Below are positions 13,745-20,527 of a DNA stretch of 21,018 bases, piece by piece. Origin of the DNA: Chloroflexota bacterium (lineage in GTDB: Bacteria; Chloroflexota; Dehalococcoidia; JACQGW01); the NCBI GenBank assembly GCA_016199325.1, contig JACQGW010000130.1, positions 1 through 21,018 on the forward strand. Direction: 5' to 3'. The notes below the pieces were generated by a model that saw only the letters and a list, made by a program, of their open reading frames with translations, made no database searches and was not told where the DNA came from. Each line of letters opens with the position of its first letter. Positions within the stretch are counted from its first letter, which is position 1. Position numbers and translations under genes: made by a program.

Positions 13745-14712
13745 CACACACCGTACTCGGTAAACGGTCGGCGGAAGATGGCGCTTATCGATTCCTCGCG
13801 GTGCAGGCGGCCGATGGCTTCTGCCAGCAGGCTAGCGACGGTGCGGACGTGGAGCTTCGGCAGGCGCTTCTCCGGCGGGATCGGGATCGTGTCGGTGACG
13901 ACCACCTCGTGAATCGCCGGATGGGCCAGCCGCTCGATGGCCGGGCCGACCAGGACTGGATGGGTCACGGCGACGACGATGGCCGGCTTTGCTCCATGCC
14001 GCAGGAGCACTTCAACTGCCCGCTCGATAGTGCTCCCCGTGCTGATCATGTCGTCGATCACGATCGGCGTTCGGCCGCTCACCTCTCCGACAACCTCTCG
14101 TGCCGTAATGAGCCCGCCGGGCTCTCGCTCCTTGTAGACAATCGCCATCGGCAGACCCAGACTGGTGGCGTACTTGTCGGCCAGCTTGGCTCGTCCGACG
14201 TCGGGCGCGACGACGACGCCGTCGGCCGGACGCCTGGGCACGAGGTAGTCGATCAGGATCGGCACGGCGGTCAGGTGGTCCATCCCGATGTCGAAGAAGC
14301 CCTGGATAGCCGGCGTATGCAGGTCGATGGAGACGACGCGCTGGACGCCGGCGCACGTGAGCAGATCGGCGACCAGCTTCGCGGAGATCGGCTCGCGCCC
14401 GGTCGACTTCTTCTCCTGGCGTGAGTAGCCGTAGTAGGGGATCACCGCCGTCAGGCGGCCGGCCGAGGCCCGGTGAAAGGCGTCGATCATGACCAGCAGC
14501 TCCATCAGGTGCTCGTTCACCGGCGGGCCGGTCGACTGAAGGAGGTAGACGTCGCGCCCACGGATGCTCTCTTCGATCTGGACGTGGACCTCGCCATCGG
14601 GAAAGTGGCGTAGCCGCATGCGGCCGAGCGAGATGCCGAGCTGGCCGGCCACGGCGGCGGCCAGCTCAGGGTTGGCAGAACCGGCGTAGAGCGCGAGTCG
14701 GCCGTGTGTCAC
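13744..14712 (-). CDS. prs: ribose-phosphate pyrophosphokinase (PRPP synthetase)
   Basis: 322 residues, the usual class I length. Makes PRPP from ribose 5-phosphate and ATP for purine, pyrimidine, His, Trp and NAD synthesis; cytosolic. Recognisable segments are LALYAGSANPELA at the start, RQEKKSTGREPISAK (catalytic loop), SIDLHTPAIQGFFD with the conserved His, VVVAPDVGRAKLADKYA, and PIVIDDMISTGSTI, the PRPP-binding loop. The frame opens further upstream to 14952, but GTG 14712 is chosen because GGTGGAGG lies 7 nt before it and it places the family start correctly. It is divergent from the RibD-type gene. Its PRPP product is the substrate of PurF encoded at 19130, though the two are not in one operon. 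The stop codon touches the heptad repeat. Confidence 0.95.
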   Translation of the reverse strand: MTHGRLALYAGSANPELAAAVAGQLGISLGRMRLRHFPDGEVHVQIEESIRGRDVYLLQSTGPPVNEHLMELLVMIDAFHRASAGRLTAVIPYYGYSRQEKKSTGREPISAKLVADLLTCAGVQRVVSIDLHTPAIQGFFDIGMDHLTAVPILIDYLVPRRPADGVVVAPDVGRAKLADKYATSLGLPMAIVYKEREPGGLITAREVVGEVSGRTPIVIDDMISTGSTIERAVEVLLRHGAKPAIVVAVTHPVLVGPAIERLAHPAIHEVVVTDTIPIPPEKRLPKLHVRTVASLLAEAIGRLHREESISAIFRRPFTEYGV

Positions 14713-14892
14713 TGCAATGCCTCCACCGTATGACGCATGAAATCGGCAAGCCTCATCCATCAAATCAGCGTGGCCGGCCACCAGGGTGGTGTTCCACCGG
14801 GTTCGTTCGCGCATGCTGCATGCCAGTACACGTGACAGTGCAGGGGCGAGCCAATTGGGGAACGGATTCGCCGGAAGGGCCACTCCGATTTG

Positions 14893-14901
14893 TGGTATGC
14901 T
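14893..14901 (+). promoter_or_regulatory. extended -10 promoter of the RibD-type gene
   Basis: TGGTATGCT gives the extended form TGn followed by TATGCT (14896-14901), with no clear -35. The predicted start site, ~14908, coincides with the ATG at 14909, so a leaderless message is likely. Confidence 0.45.
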
Positions 14902-14908
14902 CATGACC

Positions 14909-15694
14909 ATGCAGCAGATGTATCCGTCGACCGCTCCTTCGATTGATCCCATGTCGCTCTACGACGACCTCACGCTGTTGCCGGCGCGGCCCTATCGGCC
15001 GTCGGTCGCGCTGAATATGGTGACAACCGTCGACGGCAAGGCGGCTATTGGCGGACGAGCTTCCGCCATCGGATCGGCCGTCGACCACCTGGCGATGCGA
15101 AAGATCCGCGCTGCGGCCCACTGTGTCCTGTTGGGGGCCGGAACCCTGCGGGCCGAGGGGGTCGACCCCAGGGTCCCGCCGGAGCTTGGCGGCCGCCGGA
15201 TCGCCCGCGGCCTTCCGGCCCAGCCGATCGCCGCAATAGTAAGCGCCAGCGGTGACCTGCCGTTGAACCGGCGGCTCTTTCGCCTCTCGGAGATCGAGCG
15301 GCTCGTCATCACGAGCGCCGCCCTGCCGGCTGATCGGCGCCATGAGCTGGAGCGGTACGCGACCGTGCTCGCCATCGGCGAGCCCGAAGTGGACCTGCGG
15401 GCAGCACTCGGTCTGCTACAGCAAGCGTTCGGCGTCCAGCGCCTCGTCGCCGAAGGAGGGCCACGGCTCAACGATGCGCTGCTTCGAGCCGATCTCGTCG
15501 ACGAGCTCTTCTGGACCATCGCGCCTGCCATCGTGAGCGGCACCGGCCCGACCATGGTGGTAGGGGAGGAGCGCCCGCCGGACCAGGTCCGGCGGGCCAC
15601 GCTCGTCTCAGCCTTCGTTCACGAAAGCGAGCTGTTCCTCCGCTACCGGCTCGTGGGGGTCGGCGGTCGGCAGTCGGCGGTCGAGAGTCAATAG
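14909..15694 (+). CDS. RibD C-terminal-type reductase (DHFR superfamily)
   Basis: About 261 residues. The standalone reductase domain is related to the RibD C-terminus, which reduces 5-amino-6-ribosylamino-uracil phosphate with NADPH in riboflavin synthesis. Motifs seen: NMVTTVDGKAAIGG near the start (nucleotide/substrate segment), GAGTLRAEGVDPR, LVAEGGPRLNDALL, and VDELFWTIAPAIVSG. There is no deaminase domain, so it is reductase only. The start is ambiguous: ATGs at 14897, 14903, 14909, 14918 and 14951 are in frame and none has a good ribosome-binding site. 14909 is taken because it sits at the predicted transcription start. The last ~11 residues (GGRQSAVESQ) are encoded by the heptad-repeat element, so the C-terminus has been rewritten or extended by it. 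Could equally be a general dihydrofolate reductase-family enzyme. Confidence 0.8.
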   Translation: MQQMYPSTAPSIDPMSLYDDLTLLPARPYRPSVALNMVTTVDGKAAIGGRASAIGSAVDHLAMRKIRAAAHCVLLGAGTLRAEGVDPRVPPELGGRRIARGLPAQPIAAIVSASGDLPLNRRLFRLSEIERLVITSAALPADRRHELERYATVLAIGEPEVDLRAALGLLQQAFGVQRLVAEGGPRLNDALLRADLVDELFWTIAPAIVSGTGPTMVVGEERPPDQVRRATLVSAFVHESELFLRYRLVGVGGRQSAVESQ

Positions 15695-15749
15695 TTCCGG
15701 ACCCTCGACCGCCGACTGCCGACCGCCGACTATCGACTACCGACCGCCG
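15659..15749. repeat. heptad-register inverted-arm element (GTCGGCG / ACCGCCG)
   Basis: Thirteen consecutive 7-nt units in one register. GTCGGCG, GTCGGCA, GTCGGCG, GTCGAGA, GTCAATA and GTTCCGG are followed by ACCCTCG, ACCGCCG, ACTGCCG, ACCGCCG, ACTATCG, ACTACCG and ACCGCCG. Arms 15662-15685 and 15704-15727 are a perfect 24-bp stem with an 18-nt loop. It overlaps the 3' end of the RibD-type gene (stop 15694) and of the convergent membrane-protein gene (stop 15730), where it can serve as a bidirectional terminator. Confidence 0.9.
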
Positions 15750-16383
15750 AGGGGTGTGCCCGGGCGCCGACGACGCCCCCGATGAGGGCGCTGGCGAGAC
15801 CGAGAACGAGCGCCAGCACGGTCGTCCACACCGCGACCGCCGATGCCTCTGCCGGCGGTACTGCCGGTGTAGGGGCAGGAACGGCGCCGGGCGGGCCGAT
15901 GATCCCGAGCACGCTGGCGATGGGCAGCCCCAGGAGCGAGCCCAGCCCGACGATGGCGAACGCAAAGCTCAACAGGAGCGCCAATCCCCAGACCATGCCC
16001 CCGTTGAGCAGGCCGGTCAGCGTGCTCGCGTCGGTCGCCGTCCGAGCTGCCAGCCAGCCGCCGAAAAAGAAGGCGATGATGGTGACGACGACACCCCAGA
16101 TCGCGGCCCCCGTCGACGGGGTTGTCACGCCGCCCGGCGTCGCCGCGGCCGACAGTCCGGCGCCGACGCCGATCAGGGAGAGCAGCACGAGCGCTGCCAG
16201 GGTGCCGACCAGCCCTGCCCAGATCGCTCCCCAACTGACGATGTCTTCACGCTCCATCTCCCAGGTCGCGGGTGCGGCCCGGGCGACAATCCGCGGCCGC
16301 TCGCGGATGGCGCTTTCCTCCGGCAGGCGCGTGCTCGGACGAGGCTCGGGCCGTTCGCCCGGCTCTCGTTGTGGTGCTTCCAT
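15730..16383 (-). CDS. small integral membrane protein of unknown function
   Basis: 217 residues. A charged, proline-rich N-terminus (~residues 1-45; PEPRPSTRLPEES) precedes four hydrophobic segments, starting WGAIWAGLVGTLAALVLLSL and including FFFGGWLAARTA, GLLNGGMVWGLALLLSFAFA and a C-terminal helix. The pattern VSWGAIWAGLV, then GGWLAARTA, then LNGGMVWGL is shared with a widespread group of uncharacterised bacterial membrane proteins, recalled and not searched. ATG 16383 is well supported: AAGGAGGG lies ~8 nt upstream; the frame further upstream (to 16512) is unlikely to be used. The last residues (ARAHPSAVGSR) run into the heptad-repeat element. No substrate or partner is evident. Confidence 0.75.
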   Translation of the reverse strand: MEAPQREPGERPEPRPSTRLPEESAIRERPRIVARAAPATWEMEREDIVSWGAIWAGLVGTLAALVLLSLIGVGAGLSAAATPGGVTTPSTGAAIWGVVVTIIAFFFGGWLAARTATDASTLTGLLNGGMVWGLALLLSFAFAIVGLGSLLGLPIASVLGIIGPPGAVPAPTPAVPPAEASAVAVWTTVLALVLGLASALIGGVVGARAHPSAVGSR

Positions 16384-16545
16384 AAAATGTCCCTCCTTCC
16401 GTGGTCCGTCTCTGTGCGTGTCTCTTCGGGTATCCTGTGCGATCCCCCGGGCGCCACCCTCTCGACCCACGAAGCGCGGAGCGGAAACCGGGAGATCGGT
16501 TGTCAGCGGCACGAAACATGCCAGCGCCCGGCGCTGGGCGATTCC

Positions 16546-16574
16546 TTGCCGGGCGCGACCGGCCGTGCTATAAT
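16546..16574 (+). promoter_or_regulatory. promoter of the rpsF-ssb-rpsR operon
   Basis: TTGCCG (16546-16551), a 17-nt spacer, and a perfect TATAAT (16569-16574) that also carries the extended -10 TGC upstream. Expected start ~16581, giving a ~120-nt leader before the rpsF start at 16702. Confidence 0.85.
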
Positions 16575-16589
16575 CGAGCCGCTACGAGA

Positions 16590-16659
16590 AGAGGTGGTTT
16601 CAAGCTGCCTCTCCTACTTGCCTTTCTGCTCCCGTGCCGCCGACGCTGGCACTCGTCGG
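16590..16659 (+). promoter_or_regulatory. structured leader of the rpsF operon
   Basis: Two hairpins are visible in the leader. AGAGGTGG / CTGCCTCT (16590-16597 and 16605-16612) has a 7-nt loop and two G-U pairs. CCGACG / CGTCGG (16640-16645 and 16654-16659) has an 8-nt loop. In other bacteria rpsF leaders can bind the S6:S18 complex for feedback control; whether this leader fits that motif is unproven. Confidence 0.4.
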
Positions 16660-16701
16660 GCCGAGCGCGCGAGGGCAAACCCAGAGAAAGGAGGAGTGCC
16701 A

Positions 16702-16989
16702 TTGCGCGACTACGAACTGGTCTTCATCGTCAGCCCCCAGGTGGTTGACGAGAACGTCCAGCAAACGCTCGACCGGGTCAGCCAGTTCATCACGGAACGG
16801 GGCGGTCAGATCGTCAAGGTCGATCCCTGGGGCCGCCGGAAGCTGGCGTACCCGATCAACCGCTTTCGAGAGGGCTACTACACGCTGATGCAGTTCAAGC
16901 TCGACCCCAAGCAGTCCGACGAGCTGGAAAATAGCCTGCGCCTCTCGGAAGACGTTATCCGGCATCTGCTCGTGCGCATCGGTGAATGA
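16702..16989 (+). CDS. rpsF: 30S ribosomal protein bS6
   Basis: 95 residues, the usual size. Binds the central domain of 16S rRNA together with bS18. LRDYELVFIVSP at the start, WGRRKLAYPINRFREGYYTLMQF in the middle and EDVIRHLLVRI at the end are family hallmarks. The frame is open much further upstream, but TTG 16702 is chosen since AAGGAGG sits 7 nt before it and the next residue begins the conserved fold; GTG 16696 is too close to that site. First gene of rpsF-ssb-rpsR, with 41 nt to ssb. Confidence 0.95.
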   Translation: MRDYELVFIVSPQVVDENVQQTLDRVSQFITERGGQIVKVDPWGRRKLAYPINRFREGYYTLMQFKLDPKQSDELENSLRLSEDVIRHLLVRIGE

Positions 16990-17030
16990 GTGTGTGTTGT
17001 TGAGGTAGTTGGGAAGGAGCGCGGACGACG

Positions 17031-17441
17031 ATGGCGGGGATCTGCAAGATCACGGCGATTGGCAACATCGGGAAGGAGCCGGAGCTGCGCTACTCCCAGG
17101 CCGGTCGGGCCTGGTGTCGGTTCCGGATGGCGGTGAATCGGCCGGTGGGACAGGGTGCGGACGGTGAGCGGAAGGAAGAAACCATGTGGTTCTCCGTGGT
17201 CACCTTCGGACAGGTTGCCGAGCGCTGTGCGAACTTCGCGAAGGGACGACTGGTGTACGTCGACGGTCGCTTCCAGACGCGTCTCTGGGAGAGTCGAGAG
17301 GGTCAGAAGATGACCGACCTCGAGATCATCGCCAACGACGTGTTTCTTCTCGACCGGCCGCGGCCGGCGCTGGAGCCCGAAGAGGCGGCCGTTGGCACCG
17401 GCGGCACCGACGACCAGACGGCGGACGAGCTGCCGTTCTAG
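17031..17441 (+). CDS. ssb: single-stranded DNA-binding protein
   Basis: 136 residues. An N-terminal OB fold (~1-105) begins ICKITAIGNIGKEPELRYSQ and carries the WFSVVTFGQVAE strand pair. A short acidic linker leads to the C-terminal tip DELPF, the tail that recruits replication and repair proteins. Coats single-stranded DNA, probably as a tetramer. Shorter than E. coli SSB because the glycine/glutamine-rich linker is almost absent. ATG 17031 follows GGAAGGAG. Position between rpsF and rpsR is the classical arrangement. Confidence 0.95.
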   Translation: MAGICKITAIGNIGKEPELRYSQAGRAWCRFRMAVNRPVGQGADGERKEETMWFSVVTFGQVAERCANFAKGRLVYVDGRFQTRLWESREGQKMTDLEIIANDVFLLDRPRPALEPEEAAVGTGGTDDQTADELPF

Positions 17442-17476
17442 TGGTCTACCACTGAAGAAAGAGAGAAGGAGCAGGA

Positions 17477-17785
17477 GTGGTCAGAAAACCACCACCCCGG
17501 CGCGAGGGCCGCGAGCGACCGCGTGGGAAGTTTCAGCCCAGGCGAAAGGTCTGCGCCTTCTGTGTCGACAAGATCGAGCACATCGACTACAAGGAAGTGG
17601 GCCGGCTGCGGCGCTTCCTCTCTGACCGTGCCAAGATTGAGCCCCGCCGGAAGACGGGGACCTGCGCCAAACATCAGCGCGGCCTGGCCGTCGCGCTGAA
17701 GCGGGCGCGCCATCTGGCGATGCTTCCCTTTACGGCCGAGCATATTCGCATTACGGGTGGGGTTGGCGCCCGGAGTCAGGGGTAG
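17477..17785 (+). CDS. rpsR: 30S ribosomal protein bS18, zinc-ribbon form
   Basis: 102 residues. Partner of bS6 in the 30S platform. The core contains KVCAFC (CxxC), [22 protein letters not shown] in two parts, and GTCAKHQR, so the Cys/His metal-binding set is retained. The basic N-terminal extension ([13 protein letters not shown]) is longer than in E. coli. GTG 17477 is preceded by AAGGAGCAGGA. The gene usually following in this operon, rplI (bL9), is not next; instead a heptad-repeat hairpin begins 8 nt after the stop and a parvulin-like gene follows. Confidence 0.95.
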   Translation: MVRKPPPRREGRERPRGKFQPRRKVCAFCVDKIEHIDYKEVGRLRRFLSDRAKIEPRRKTGTCAKHQRGLAVALKRARHLAMLPFTAEHIRITGGVGARSQG

Positions 17786-17792
17786 TCCATGA

Positions 17793-17858
17793 CGGGTGAT
17801 GAGTAATGAGTGATGAGTGGGGCCCGCTCCTCACTCATTACTCATTACTCATCACCCG
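17793..17858. repeat. heptad-register inverted-arm element (GTGATGA / TTACTCA)
   Basis: Units GTGATGA, GTAATGA, GTGATGA, GTGGGGC, CCGCTCC, TCACTCA, TTACTCA, TTACTCA and TCACCCG run in one 7-nt register from 17796 to 17858. The 27-nt arms (17793-17819 and 17832-17858) pair at 26 of 27 positions with a 12-nt loop. It lies between rpsR and the parvulin-like gene, and likely stops or attenuates read-through from the ribosomal operon. There is no T-run. Confidence 0.9.
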
Positions 17859-17890
17859 GCTTGCGCGCCCCTGCTAGAAGAGGTTTCATC

Positions 17891-19030
17891 GTGTCCCGTA
17901 AGCAACGGGCAACGCAGGTTCGGCCGCCGACGCAGCGGCAGCTTTCCCGGTGGCAGCGGGAACGGCGGCTCCAGCGCCTTGTCATCGCGTTGGGGGCCGT
18001 CGTCCTGACGCTCGCCTTCGCAATTCCGGCCTACGGCTACTACCGCGAGGTCGTCGCGCGTGGACTGGAGCCGATCGCCCGCGTCAACGATCGCTCGTTC
18101 TCCGTCAACGAGTACATCAAGCGCATGATGTACCAGGACTTCCAGTACGACCTGGTCCAGCAGTCGCTCCAGAGCCAGCAGGCCCAGGCCGGCTCGTCGG
18201 ACACAAGCAAGCTGCTCGCCGGCCTGGCCGGTCAGCAGCTCCAGCAGCTCCAGATGGAGCGTGCCTCCATGGGCATTCAGGTCGTCGAGGACCTGATCAA
18301 CGGCGAGGTGATCGCGCAGAGCGTCGGCAAGCTCGGCATCAGCGCGGCGCCCGACGAGGTTGCCGCAGGGATGAAGGACCGGCTTGTCGGCAGGCCGCAA
18401 GAGGGCGAACAGGTCGACGAAGCCAAGCGACAGGCCGATTTCGAGGATCGGCTCCGTTTCGTCCTCGCCCAGACCGGCCTGAGCGAAGAGGAGTACCGCG
18501 GCTACGTTCGCAACGACGTCCTGCGGGAGAAGCTCGACCAGTACCTGCGCAGCCAGGTTCCCACGAGCGCCGAACAGGTCCACGTTCAGGCCATCCTCGT
18601 CCAGACGAAGGAAGAGGCCGCCGAGGTCCAAAAACGGCTCACGGCCGGAGAGGATTTCGCCGTGGTGGCCACTGAGAAAACACTCGATACCGCCTACAAA
18701 GAGAAGGGCGGCGACATGGGCTGGCTGCCGCGCGGCGTCCAACCGGAAGCCTTCGAGACGGCCGCCTTTGCCCTCCAGGTCGGCCAGATCAGCGAGCCAG
18801 TCGAGACGCCGACCGGCTACTACCTCCTGAAGCTGCTGGCCCGGGAGACGCGGGAGATCGAGGCTGATCGGCTCGAGCAACTGCGAAGCCGGGCGCTCGG
18901 CCAGTGGCTCGACCAGACGGAAAAGGAGGTCACGATCGAGCGCTTCCTCAACTCCGACAAGCAGCTCTGGGCGACCGACCAGGTCATCAAGCAGCGCGAG
19001 AAGCGGCTGAGGACCGGCACCAGGAGGTAG
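17891..19030 (+). CDS. membrane-anchored parvulin-family (SurA/PrsA-like) protein, active-site histidines missing
   Basis: 379 residues. A basic N-terminus (~1-28), one membrane helix (~30-50), a helical SurA_N-like region with Gln-rich stretch (~75-130), and a PPIC parvulin domain (~232-325) containing AGEDFAVVATEKTLDT, GGDMGWLPRG and FALQVGQISEPVETPTGYYLL; a charged C-terminal helix follows. The membrane segment predicts an anchored extracytoplasmic chaperone for secreted proteins. Both family histidines are absent: the first position reads QAILV (Ala234) instead of HILV, the second GYY (Tyr311) instead of GYH, so isomerase activity is doubtful. GTG 17891 is chosen over the frame start at 17810, which just translates the hairpin repeat; AGAGG lies 7 nt before GTG. 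Ends 99 nt before purF. Confidence 0.85.
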   Translation: MSRKQRATQVRPPTQRQLSRWQRERRLQRLVIALGAVVLTLAFAIPAYGYYREVVARGLEPIARVNDRSFSVNEYIKRMMYQDFQYDLVQQSLQSQQAQAGSSDTSKLLAGLAGQQLQQLQMERASMGIQVVEDLINGEVIAQSVGKLGISAAPDEVAAGMKDRLVGRPQEGEQVDEAKRQADFEDRLRFVLAQTGLSEEEYRGYVRNDVLREKLDQYLRSQVPTSAEQVHVQAILVQTKEEAAEVQKRLTAGEDFAVVATEKTLDTAYKEKGGDMGWLPRGVQPEAFETAAFALQVGQISEPVETPTGYYLLKLLARETREIEADRLEQLRSRALGQWLDQTEKEVTIERFLNSDKQLWATDQVIKQREKRLRTGTRR

Positions 19031-19090
19031 TCCGGATCAAACAGGCGAGCGCAGCCTGGGGAGTGGGAGCCGATCGAGGCCGTTCGCAGG

Positions 19091-19114
19091 CGCGATCACC
19101 GGCGCGATCACCGG
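19091..19114. repeat. 12-bp tandem repeat before purF
   Basis: GCGCGATCACCG is repeated twice head to tail, then followed by GCGAGATGAGG. It lies directly before the purF ribosome-binding region. It may be an operator or only a local duplication. I see no confident promoter in the 99-nt gap. Confidence 0.5.
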
Positions 19115-19129
19115 CGAGATGAGGGGGGC

Positions 19130-20527
19130 ATGACGGAGGCGATCCAGCACTCGTGCGGCGTCTTTGGCATCTATGCCCCGGGCGAAGACGTCGCCCGGAT
19201 CACCTTCTTTGCACTCTACGCATTACAGCATCGGGGCCAGGAGAGCGCCGGAATCGCCACTGCCGATGGCCGCCATCTGGCGGTGCGGACCGGTATGGGG
19301 CTCGTCAGCCAGGTCTTCACCGAGGAGAACATCGCCGACCTCGTCGGCGACATCGCCATCGGCCACGTCCGCTACTCGACGACGGGTGCCAGCAAGGCGG
19401 CGAACGCGCAGCCCTTCGTCGTCGAAAGCCCCCTGGGCCCGCTGGGCCTCGCCCACAACGGCAACGTCATCAACGCCGGTTATCTCCGGCAGGAGCTCGC
19501 CGAGCGCGGCTGCCGCTTCGTGACGAGCACCGATTCCGAGGTCATCGCCCATCTGATCGCCCAGGCGCCCGGCGACGATTGGCCGACGAAGATCCGCCGG
19601 GCACTACCGCGTTTGAACGGCGCCTACAGCCTGACCCTGTTGACCCACGACCAGCTCTTCGCCGTCCGCGACCCGCTTGGCGTCCGCCCGCTGGTGCTCG
19701 GGCGGCTGGGAAACGGCTACGTCATCGCCTCGGAGAGCTGCGCCCTCGACACCATCCGTGCCCAGTTCGTCCAGGAGATCCAGCCGGGCGAGCTCGCCAT
19801 CGTCGACCGCCACGGCTACCGCATCGAGGAGGGCGTCGCCAGCAAGCGATCGGCGCTCTGTGTCTTCGAGCACATCTACTTTGCCCGCCCCGACAGCGTC
19901 ATCCGCGGCATCCTCCTCTATCAGGCGCGCGAGCGCATGGGCGAACAGCTCTGGGCCGAGCACCCCGTGGACGCCGACCTCGTAACCGCCGTGCCGGATT
20001 CGGCCATGCCGGCGGGCATCGGCTTCAGCCGCGCCTCGGGCATTCCCTTCAGCGAGACCCTTGTCAAGAACCGCTACATCGGCCGGACGTTCATTCAGCC
20101 GGACCAGCGGCTGCGTGACGCCGGCGTCATGCTGAAGTTCAACCCGCTCCAGGAGGTCCTCGACGGCAAGCGGGTCGTCGTCGTCGACGACAGCATCGTG
20201 CGCGGCACGACGACGCCGCCGGTCGTGAGCCTGCTCCGCAAGGCCGGCGCTCGGGAGGTGCATCTCCGGATCTGCGCGCCGCCGATCCGCTTCCCGTGCT
20301 TCTTCGGCGTCGACATGGCGACGCGGCGCGAGCTCATCGGGGCCCGCCTGGAGGTCAAGGAGATCGAGCGGTACGTCGGGGCCGATAGCCTGGGCTTCCT
20401 CTCGCACACCGGGCTGATCAAGGCCGTCGGCCAGCCGAAAGATCGCTTCTGTATGGCCTGCTTCAACGGGGACTATCCGGTGCCCGTCCAGCTCGAAATG
20501 GACAAGTTCTGCCTGGAGGGCATGTGA
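19130..20527 (+). CDS. purF: amidophosphoribosyltransferase
   Basis: 465 residues. Commits PRPP to purine synthesis: glutamine plus PRPP gives 5-phosphoribosylamine. A short propeptide (MTEAIQHS) precedes nucleophile Cys9 (CGVFGIYAP), as in the Bacillus-type enzyme. RHRGQESAG-like HRGQESAG and the RYSTTG, HNGNV and STDSEV segments form the glutaminase domain. Cys244, Cys390, Cys441 and Cys444 match the four ligands of the [4Fe-4S] cluster. The PRPP loop is VVVVDDSIVRGTT. The start ATG follows a GAGG-rich site. Its TGA overlaps the purN GTG by four bases (GTGA), so the two are translationally coupled. purM, often between them, is not here. Confidence 0.97.
   Translation: MTEAIQHSCGVFGIYAPGEDVARITFFALYALQHRGQESAGIATADGRHLAVRTGMGLVSQVFTEENIADLVGDIAIGHVRYSTTGASKAANAQPFVVESPLGPLGLAHNGNVINAGYLRQELAERGCRFVTSTDSEVIAHLIAQAPGDDWPTKIRRALPRLNGAYSLTLLTHDQLFAVRDPLGVRPLVLGRLGNGYVIASESCALDTIRAQFVQEIQPGELAIVDRHGYRIEEGVASKRSALCVFEHIYFARPDSVIRGILLYQARERMGEQLWAEHPVDADLVTAVPDSAMPAGIGFSRASGIPFSETLVKNRYIGRTFIQPDQRLRDAGVMLKFNPLQEVLDGKRVVVVDDSIVRGTTTPPVVSLLRKAGAREVHLRICAPPIRFPCFFGVDMATRRELIGARLEVKEIERYVGADSLGFLSHTGLIKAVGQPKDRFCMACFNGDYPVPVQLEMDKFCLEGM

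Noticed and set aside
16671..16710. AGGGCAAACC, a core also found in c-di-GMP-I riboswitches
   Set aside because: The remaining conserved parts (GACGCAAAGCC and the paired stems) are missing, and the segment overlaps the rpsF ribosome-binding site; chance match.
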